64,000 nucleotides of DNA from contig NZ_FNGE01000009.1 in the NCBI RefSeq assembly GCF_900102885.1, positions 90,948 to 154,947 of the forward strand, read 5' to 3'. Under the pieces are notes generated by a model that had not been told where the DNA came from, ran no database searches, and saw only the letters and a program-made list of their open reading frames with translations. A program made the translations under genes and the position numbers. This document shows, one piece after another, positions 59,645 through 64,000 of the stretch; positions within the stretch are counted from its first letter, which is position 1, and every line of letters begins with the position of its first letter. The stretch is from Paracoccus chinensis (GTDB taxonomy: Bacteria > Pseudomonadota > Alphaproteobacteria > Rhodobacterales > Rhodobacteraceae).

Positions 59645-60468
59645 GGGCGCCGCTGTTCGCCGGCTTCGAGGGCGCGTGGCTGCACTGGAACGGGCACTGC
59701 ACCGTCACCCAGACCCGTCACACGCCCGAGACCGACATGGCTGCCCACTACCGCGCCGCGCTCGATCAGGGCGCGGCAGGCTTCCGCGACGTGCTGCCCG
59801 AGCGGTTCGATGTGGCGGCGCGGAGATCTGCTGCGCGGCGGGCTGCGCCGGGCGCGGTCATCTGCTGGTCCCTGACCCACTGGGACCATCCGCGCGACCC
59901 GGTGCGCCATGCCGCCGCGGCCGTCGAAGGGGCAGGGCCGTTCGACCGCTTCATCGCGGTCAACGAGCCGTCGGTGGGGCAGGCGGTCAGCGGCTGGACG
60001 GCCGACCATGCGCTGCGCATGGCGATCGAGATGATGGATGCTGCCGGATCGGCAAACCCCTATGCTCAGTGGTGGACCTGTGACCCGGCGCATCACTGCG
60101 GGCCCGAGGTCTGGCGCACGACCGACGAGCTGGTGCGCGCCTTCGGGCCTGCGATCGAGGTGGTGGGCTGCAACTACCACGCCGTCGCCGCAGCCGCCCC
60201 TCTGCGCGACATCCTGCGCTGCGCTGCCGACCGCTACCCGGATCACCGGATCGGCCTGACCGAAACGTCCTGGCACGATGGGCACGCGGGCTGCGAAGCG
60301 CGGTTTCCACATATCCGGTCCCGTGCCGAATGGTGGAATCACGTCCTGGAGGAGATCGACGCCTCGGGCGTGCCGCTCGCCTGCGCGACCTGGATGCCCT
60401 GGCTCGACATGGCCTTCGAGCCGGGGCCGGTCTGGCCGAATGGATGGCGCTGCCATGTGCCAGCGTGA
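59641..60468 (+). CDS. GH1-like glycoside hydrolase (clan GH-A), phage-encoded
   Basis: ATG 59641 gives a 275-residue TIM-barrel-like protein (MRAPLFAGFEGAWLHWNGHC). It shows the clan GH-A acid/base motif in FIAVNEPSVG (Glu109), a GCNYH block at 177-181 like the NYY motif of GH1, a candidate nucleophile in GLTETSW (Glu208) and a conserved WMPWLDMAFE near the C-terminus. GH1 enzymes are normally 400-500 residues, so this is a small version. A role in cleaving host surface or cell-wall sugars is possible. It is coupled to the lysis genes by ATGA. Confidence 0.75.
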   Translation: MRAPLFAGFEGAWLHWNGHCTVTQTRHTPETDMAAHYRAALDQGAAGFRDVLPERFDVAARRSAARRAAPGAVICWSLTHWDHPRDPVRHAAAAVEGAGPFDRFIAVNEPSVGQAVSGWTADHALRMAIEMMDAAGSANPYAQWWTCDPAHHCGPEVWRTTDELVRAFGPAIEVVGCNYHAVAAAAPLRDILRCAADRYPDHRIGLTETSWHDGHAGCEARFPHIRSRAEWWNHVLEEIDASGVPLACATWMPWLDMAFEPGPVWPNGWRCHVPA

Positions 60469-60610
60469 TCCGGTCGCCTGCATCGGGATCACGGCCGAGG
60501 CGCTGACCGTGACGCTGGACGGCAAGACAGTGCTGATGGTCCCCCGCGAGCAGATGCTGGATCTGATGGTGCGGATCGGGCTGGCGCTGCGGGAGGTCTC
60601 GCCTTCTTGA
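60455..60610 (+). CDS. Small phage protein, 51 residues
   Basis: ATG 60455 lies inside the end of the hydrolase gene. The product starts MCQRDPVACIGITAEALTVT and continues with LDGKTVLMVPREQMLDLMVR. It is a compact alpha/beta protein with a conserved-looking Asp-Gly-Lys-Thr. It is the last gene before the terminator-like hairpin at 60636. Function unknown. Confidence 0.55.
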   Translation: MCQRDPVACIGITAEALTVTLDGKTVLMVPREQMLDLMVRIGLALREVSPS

Positions 60611-60635
60611 CAGCCCTGCTGCTCATCGCTTGACG

Positions 60636-60654
60636 ACTCGCCTTGTAGGCGAGT
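60636..60654 (+). terminator. Terminator at the end of the late operon
   Basis: ACTCGCC / GGCGAGT, a perfect 7-bp stem with loop TTGTA, is followed by AGCGTTTTC. It lies 26 bases after the last rightward gene, so it probably ends late transcription. Confidence 0.65.
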
Positions 60655-60768
60655 AGCGTTTTCTCAGCTGCAGCGGGTTTTCACACGTGATTCGCTGTGG
60701 TCAGGCCAGCCAATTTGGTTACGCACTTTGGCTGGCCTTCTTAACTGCAGCGGGAATGCCCCCTAGCC

Positions 60769-60909
60769 CTACTTTGCAGATGCAGGTCCGTAACCCTCTT
60801 CCCACTCAACCATAGTGCTGATGCAACCGTAGGCGCACGGATTCGGATCATGAGCGCAGGCGGAGAGGAAAATTGCGGAAACAACGGCACACAGGGGAAA
60901 TCGGAACAT
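60769..60909 (-). CDS. Very small lipoprotein, 46 residues
   Basis: ATG 60909 has GAGG eight bases upstream on the reverse strand. The product starts MFRFPLCAVVSAIFLSACAH, a lipoprotein signal with lipobox LSAC, and a short mature part (DPNPCAYGCISTMVEWEEG) with two more cysteines. It is on the strand opposite to the late operon and downstream of the CAP-domain gene on the same strand, so the two may form one lysogenic unit. Small lipoproteins here could act as Rz1-like spanins or in exclusion; unproven. Confidence 0.6.
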   Translation of the reverse strand: MFRFPLCAVVSAIFLSACAHDPNPCAYGCISTMVEWEEGYGPASAK

Positions 60910-61023
60910 TGGAACTACCTCTTACATGCCTTCAGGGTAGTCCCGCGCTCGCTCTCGGTGAATATGTCCTTTTGTTCAGGCGAAAGCTATGAGGCGGATC
61001 GCCGATCATAAGCCGCTCTGCCT

Positions 61024-61563
61024 TCAGCGTGGAGCAGCGTAGACTGCGGCCCAGTAGACTGTCCGGCCGTCCGATCCGATTGCGTGACCGATGCCGACAT
61101 CTCGCAGCTGAGGAACAAGAATGTTGCTCAGATGCCCGCTCGATGCAGTCCAGGCTGCCAGGGCCTGCTCAGCGTTATAAGGTCCAGCCGCGATATTCTC
61201 TGCGGTGACACTTGGCGCATAGCCTAGGCTCTTGATGCGTTGCGCCGGGCCTGAGGTGGAAGTGCCTGTGTGCGTCATGCGTCCGCGTTGGGCCATGTCA
61301 CAGGCATGGGCTGCGGCTGCGCGTGCCAGCGTGGAGTTGGCCCGGACCGGCGCCAGCCCGGCGGAGGCGCGAGCCGCGTTTGTTGCCCGAACGCCAGCCG
61401 CCTGCTCAGCAGGACCGGGGCTGGCGCACTGGGCGGCACCAGGAGCAGACGCTTGCACATCATGGGCACTGGCATTCTCGCCGGCGGGCGGGGCAGTGCA
61501 CGCAGCGGTTCCAAGCAGGATCACGAGAACCGGATAGAGTCGTGCGCCTGTCACGGGAATCAT
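61024..61563 (-). CDS. CAP-domain (SCP/PR1) lipoprotein
   Basis: ATG 61563 has AGGAG eight bases upstream on the reverse strand. The product (179 residues) starts MIPVTGARLYPVLVILLGTA with lipobox GTAAC, then has a Pro/Ala linker and a CAP domain (about 60-179) with NSTLARAAAAHACDMAQRGR, MTHTGTS, ENIAAGPYNAEQALAAW and the terminal DGRTVYWAAVYA. CAP proteins are secreted and widespread; biochemical roles vary. As a reverse-strand gene after the late operon it is lysogenic cargo for the cell envelope. Confidence 0.85.
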   Translation of the reverse strand: MIPVTGARLYPVLVILLGTAACTAPPAGENASAHDVQASAPGAAQCASPGPAEQAAGVRATNAARASAGLAPVRANSTLARAAAAHACDMAQRGRMTHTGTSTSGPAQRIKSLGYAPSVTAENIAAGPYNAEQALAAWTASSGHLSNILVPQLRDVGIGHAIGSDGRTVYWAAVYAAPR

Positions 61564-61747
61564 CGTGAAAGTCTCCTGCGATGAGATCTCCGGCCGTATA
61601 ACGGATGCCTTCACACAAGTTAAGGTTGCATCACGCGCAACATGAATGCTCGGCAGAGCGGACATCTTGATCTGCACAATTCGCTCGCCAAGCTCGCCTT
61701 ATGCGTGTACGGGAGAGCGATAACCAAAAACTAGCCTCTCGAGCACT

Positions 61748-61777
61748 AGGCCCCGGCGCGCTTGCGTGGGGCCTTTC
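61748..61777 (+). terminator. Terminator-like hairpin
   Basis: AGGCCCC / GGGGCCT, a 7-bp stem with a 13-base loop, is followed by TTC. It would end rightward transcription before the DprA/PRTase genes and insulate them from late transcription. Confidence 0.5.
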
Positions 61778-61929
61778 TCGTCAGCCCGCCCGCGCTGATC
61801 TACTTTTCGCGGCCCGCATTTGGTTCCATCTTTCCGGCCTGCCTTTTTCTACAACTGTCGGCTGACTCGCATGTGCGGTAGACGAGCCTTCGTTAACCAG
61901 TTCGCCACCTTGGCGTTTTACCAGTGTGA

Positions 61930-61951
61930 GGGGGTGACTTCGGTCGCCCCC
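61930..61951 (+). ncRNA. Stable UUCG-capped hairpin, possible RNA element
   Basis: A 9-bp stem GGGGGTGAC / GTCGCCCCC (with one G-U pair) is closed by a cUUCGg tetraloop, among the most stable RNA loops. It lies in the non-coding leader about 200 bases before the DprA-family gene. No T-run follows. It may be part of a small RNA or a structured leader; this is a guess. Confidence 0.3.
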
Positions 61952-62147
61952 GTCTGGTTGGTCCCAGAGCCGGTCCGCAAGAGTCCTGCCCTGACGGGCG
62001 AGGCATTTTCCCCGCCTGGACTTGAAGGTGCGGATCAGGATCCCGGTGCGGGAAGCGCCCCCGAAGTGATGCCATAGGATCACTAATGTCGCAGCATCAC
62101 GGGCAGAATCTCTGGCCAGTTCGTAACTGCCATGACTAAAATGCGTC

Positions 62148-62930
62148 ATGGCACATGCGGTCCACAGAGCAGAAACTGAGGCAACGCGCCCTCGGGCGCG
62201 GGGCGCAGGATATTTGCCGCCGTCGGACATACAGGCTACCACCTTAGGTGACCTGCTGCGGCGGATCGGCCGCGCGCCTAGCGAGCCGAAGCAATTCAGC
62301 TTGCTCAAGATCGACGAGGATCGAGAGTCTGAACTTCAGGGCGTGCGGCTCTATATGGCCGGAGATGTGTCGGTTCTCGAGAGGCGAGCCATAGCCGTAA
62401 TCGGCGCTCGTAACGCCTCGGCTGAGGGATGCCGCCGTGCTGCACGATTGGGCCGCGAGCTGGCGCGGCAAGGGGTAACGGTTGTAAGTGGCCTTGCTGC
62501 TGGCATCGACACATGTGCGCTGATGGGTGCGATCGAAGCCGGAGGGCAAGTAGCGGCCGTCATCGGTACGCCTTTGGAGCAGGCATACCCGGCGGCCAAC
62601 AAGCGCCTTCAAGAGTCGATCTATCGCGAGCACCTCCTCGTTTCTCAGTTTGCGCCGGGGTCGCGAGTGTTCCCGGCCAACTTCCCCGCACGCAATCGCA
62701 CGATGGCGGCTGTCTCGGACGCGAGCGTCATTATCGAGGCGTCGAACACTTCTGGCAGCCTGCACCAGGCGGCCGAGTGCCAGCGCTTGGGCCGATGGTT
62801 GGGGATTGCCAAGAACATGTTGGACGATCCGCAGGTCGACTGGCCGCGGAAGTTCGCCGGCCACGACCGGACCCACATTCTGGAGTCTACCGGCGGCCTG
62901 ATCTCTGCGGTCTATGGCGGAGCCGTATGA
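62148..62930 (+). CDS. DprA/Smf-family protein, ShosA-like antitoxin candidate
   Basis: The 260-residue protein has a DprA Rossmann core: AIAVIGARNASAEGCRRAAR at 81-100, VSGLAAGIDTCALMGAIEAG at 113-132, the FPARNR motif at 179-184 and VIIEASNTSGSLHQAAE at 194-210. It lacks the C-terminal winged helix of competence DprA. It is coupled by ATGA to a phosphoribosyltransferase, the pairing of the ShosTA system in which the PRTase is toxic and the DprA-like protein neutralises it. It is in the cargo region beside attR. The identification as ShosA is by architecture, not by alignment. Confidence 0.8.
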   Translation: MAHAVHRAETEATRPRARGAGYLPPSDIQATTLGDLLRRIGRAPSEPKQFSLLKIDEDRESELQGVRLYMAGDVSVLERRAIAVIGARNASAEGCRRAARLGRELARQGVTVVSGLAAGIDTCALMGAIEAGGQVAAVIGTPLEQAYPAANKRLQESIYREHLLVSQFAPGSRVFPANFPARNRTMAAVSDASVIIEASNTSGSLHQAAECQRLGRWLGIAKNMLDDPQVDWPRKFAGHDRTHILESTGGLISAVYGGAV

Positions 62931-63544
62931 AGTTTCTGAGCTTTATTGGCTACCCCAGCTACCCGGGTCGCGACAAGGCCGACTGGAAAGCCTACAACGC
63001 CACAATGGCGCTGAAAGGTGCTGATTTTAATGGCTATGCCGACATCAGGATCCGGGGCAAACTGCATCGCATATCAGGGCAGAATACGAAGCCGATCCTC
63101 GACTTCTTTGGGTGGAAGATCGTCAAGTGCCTTGAAGTGCAGCCCGCCGGAACTGCGATCTTCGTGTTGCCAAGTTCTGGCTGCATCGATTTCGGTCAGG
63201 ATCCCAAGGCTGCGCGTTTCGTCCAAGCGATTGTAGACGCAGGGTGCAAGATCCCGGTCGCCATGCCGTTCCACTGGTCAGAGTTGATGCCCAAGGCGGC
63301 TGGTGGCGGCGGACCGAGAAACTCTGCCGTTCTTCAACCAAAGCTGCGGTTCCTTCCTCCACCCGGCATCCACAGGGCCATTCTGGTAGATGATGTGATG
63401 ACAAGTGGAGGGCACATCCGCGCAGCGGCGCGTATTATCCGGGCTCGAGGCATCACACCTGTCGGTGCGATATGCTTTGCCCGCACCATGGGGGTGAGGC
63501 CAGCGGACATTCTCGCCCCAATTCACGAAGAAATCGATCTTTAG
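62927..63544 (+). CDS. Phosphoribosyltransferase-domain protein, ShosT-like toxin candidate
   Basis: ATG 62927 overlaps the DprA-family stop by four bases. The 205-residue product starts MKFLSFIGYPSYPGRDKADW and has a type I PRTase fold with a PRPP loop VDDVMTSGG at 154-162 in the context AILVDDVMTSGGHIRAAARI, similar to ComF-type PRTases but without their zinc finger. In ShosTA systems such an enzyme is a toxin that blocks growth upon phage infection. The downstream part VGAICFARTMGVRPADILAP closes the fold. The toxic role here is inferred. Confidence 0.8.
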   Translation: MKFLSFIGYPSYPGRDKADWKAYNATMALKGADFNGYADIRIRGKLHRISGQNTKPILDFFGWKIVKCLEVQPAGTAIFVLPSSGCIDFGQDPKAARFVQAIVDAGCKIPVAMPFHWSELMPKAAGGGGPRNSAVLQPKLRFLPPPGIHRAILVDDVMTSGGHIRAAARIIRARGITPVGAICFARTMGVRPADILAPIHEEIDL

Positions 63545-63617
63545 TTTGCGAGCGCCGGATGGGTGCTTCTGCTGCTGGCAGATCGCTCCAATCATTGCAC
63601 ATTGATCTTCTGCGCGC

Positions 63618-63824
63618 ATGAATTCGCAGCCTCACCCATGGGTAACCTTCTATTGCTACTGCGGGCATCATGCGACGGTGAAGCTGTCGGATGAGCCCTG
63701 GCAGCATCGGGACCAACTGCTGCCCCGCGCCCGCTGTACTGCCTGCGGCCGGCGAGGGGCGAAGAGCATGACCGTGGCAAACGATCCTGCCACCCTCTGG
63801 GCTGGCCGCCGTTCCGGCTCTTGA
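63618..63824 (+). CDS. Small zinc-ribbon protein near attR, 68 residues
   Basis: Starts MNSQPHPWVTFYCYCGHHAT and has a two-part zinc ribbon (CYCGHH near 13-18 and RARCTACGRRGA near 37-48). Short proteins of this pattern are common in rhodobacterial phages. No strong ribosome site is seen. It is the last gene before attR. Function unknown. Confidence 0.55.
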   Translation: MNSQPHPWVTFYCYCGHHATVKLSDEPWQHRDQLLPRARCTACGRRGAKSMTVANDPATLWAGRRSGS

Positions 63825-63952
63825 TGGCCGCCGTCGAAGCGCTGGATGGCCCGAAATCCGGTTTGCAGATTGCTCGTAACCCATTGATCTGGTTACGGCA
63901 GATTGCCGGGCTGTTTGCAAAAAATGCAAAGAAGATCAACGATCCGTAACGC

Positions 63953-64000
63953 TTTTGGGTACCGTAGGCCGGAGGTTCGAATCCTCTCGCCCCGACCAGC
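63953..64000 (+). repeat. attR core, 48-bp direct repeat of the tRNA-Pro 3' half
   Basis: Identical to 20526-20573. One mismatch upstream (C for G at 63952) marks the end of the repeat. It runs to the last base of the window, so the right limit of the repeat cannot be seen. It is not a complete tRNA gene. Confidence 0.92.

Larger units (their letters stand above)
61564..62147. other. Non-coding stretch with hairpins upstream of the DprA/PRTase pair
   Basis: About 580 bases without a convincing gene. It contains a terminator-like hairpin at 61748-61777 and a very stable UUCG-type hairpin at 61930-61951. The frames that exist on both strands lack ribosome sites. It may hold the promoter and leader of the pair at 62148 and perhaps a small RNA. 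Confidence 0.45.
20526..64000. mobile_element. Complete lambda-like siphophage prophage integrated in tRNA-Pro
   Basis: The prophage lies between two identical 48-base copies of the tRNA-Pro 3' half (20526-20573 and 63953-64000), a length of about 43.4 kb. It holds an integrase next to attL, a repressor/cro immunity region, replication genes, terminase, portal, capsid, a long non-contractile tail module (tube, frameshifted chaperones, tape measure, tip) and lysis genes. That makes it a temperate siphovirus. No structural gene is obviously broken, so it may be inducible. Several cargo genes are on the opposite strand to their surroundings. Confidence 0.93.

Noticed and set aside
61820..62077. 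Plus-strand frame of 85 residues in the leader region
   Set aside because: There is no ribosome site, and the composition is not protein-like; it also spans the stable hairpin.
61781..62308. Reverse-strand frame of 175 residues before and into the DprA-family gene
   Set aside because: It overlaps the start of a strongly supported gene, has no ribosome site and looks like a chance frame.
20574..63952. Gene transfer agent cluster instead of a prophage
   Set aside because: Integrase, att sites, immunity region and replication genes are present, which GTAs lack, and the structural gene order is lambda-like.
63953..64000. Second tRNA-Pro gene
   Set aside because: Only the 3' half is present; it is the attR copy of the integration site.
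1..64000. CRISPR array
   Set aside because: No regularly spaced direct repeats with unique spacers were seen on either strand.

Overview
The window is high-GC DNA from an alphaproteobacterium. The best fit is the Rhodobacteraceae, with Paracoccus or a close relative most likely. This rests on the trp/moa/lexA gene cluster, a two-domain cold-shock protein, GTTC-N7-GTTC SOS boxes and the style of the phage genes. It divides into about 20.5 kb of chromosome and a 43.5-kb prophage that runs to the last base.

Chromosome (1-20571). The 3' part of recG opens the window. A decayed IS5-family (IS427-type) element and a poorly coding stretch with one small membrane ORF follow. On the minus strand lies trpG-trpD-(ung)-trpC-moaC-moeA-lexA, with ATGA start/stop overlaps at trpG/trpD, trpC/moaC and moaC/moeA; lexA is preceded by a triple GTTC array forming two overlapping SOS boxes. 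Reading away from it are a Pro/Ala-rich membrane-anchored protein, a PLP aminotransferase, a PpiD-type periplasmic foldase and trpE. Then come three small acidic or charged proteins, a gpt-type phosphoribosyltransferase, a LysE exporter, fabI, pdxH, a double cold-shock-domain protein, a DUF192 protein and tRNA-Pro(UGG).

Prophage (20526-64000). The last 48 bases of the window exactly repeat the 3' half of tRNA-Pro plus two flanking bases, so the prophage is bounded by attL and attR and lies wholly inside the window. From the left: an HTH/PIN toxin-antitoxin pair; a tyrosine integrase at the end of a leftward operon of tightly overlapping small genes including an MT-A70 methylase; a lambda-like immunity region with two operators on the leftward side and three between the repressor and a cro-like gene, all sharing a 16-bp palindrome; two genes in the position of lambda rexAB; a rightward early operon with a GcrA-like regulator, primase, SF3 helicase and a late-regulator candidate; a structured 487-bp segment before the terminase; lambda-like terminase, gpW and portal; a protease-capsid fusion; neck and tail genes with a -1 frameshift chaperone pair; a tape measure carrying a lysozyme-like domain; a 1552-residue tail tip protein; then holin, amidase and other lysis-region genes including a GH1-like hydrolase.

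The phage backbone is interrupted by cargo: a MerR-like gene between portal and capsid, a lipoprotein gene and a second small gene on the opposite strand inside the tail operon, two minus-strand genes bracketed by a duplicated gene end in the lysis region, two more lipoproteins, and next to attR a DprA-family/phosphoribosyltransferase pair with the architecture of the ShosTA toxin-antitoxin defence system. These accessory loci, with the rex-position genes, are the most interesting content of the window.
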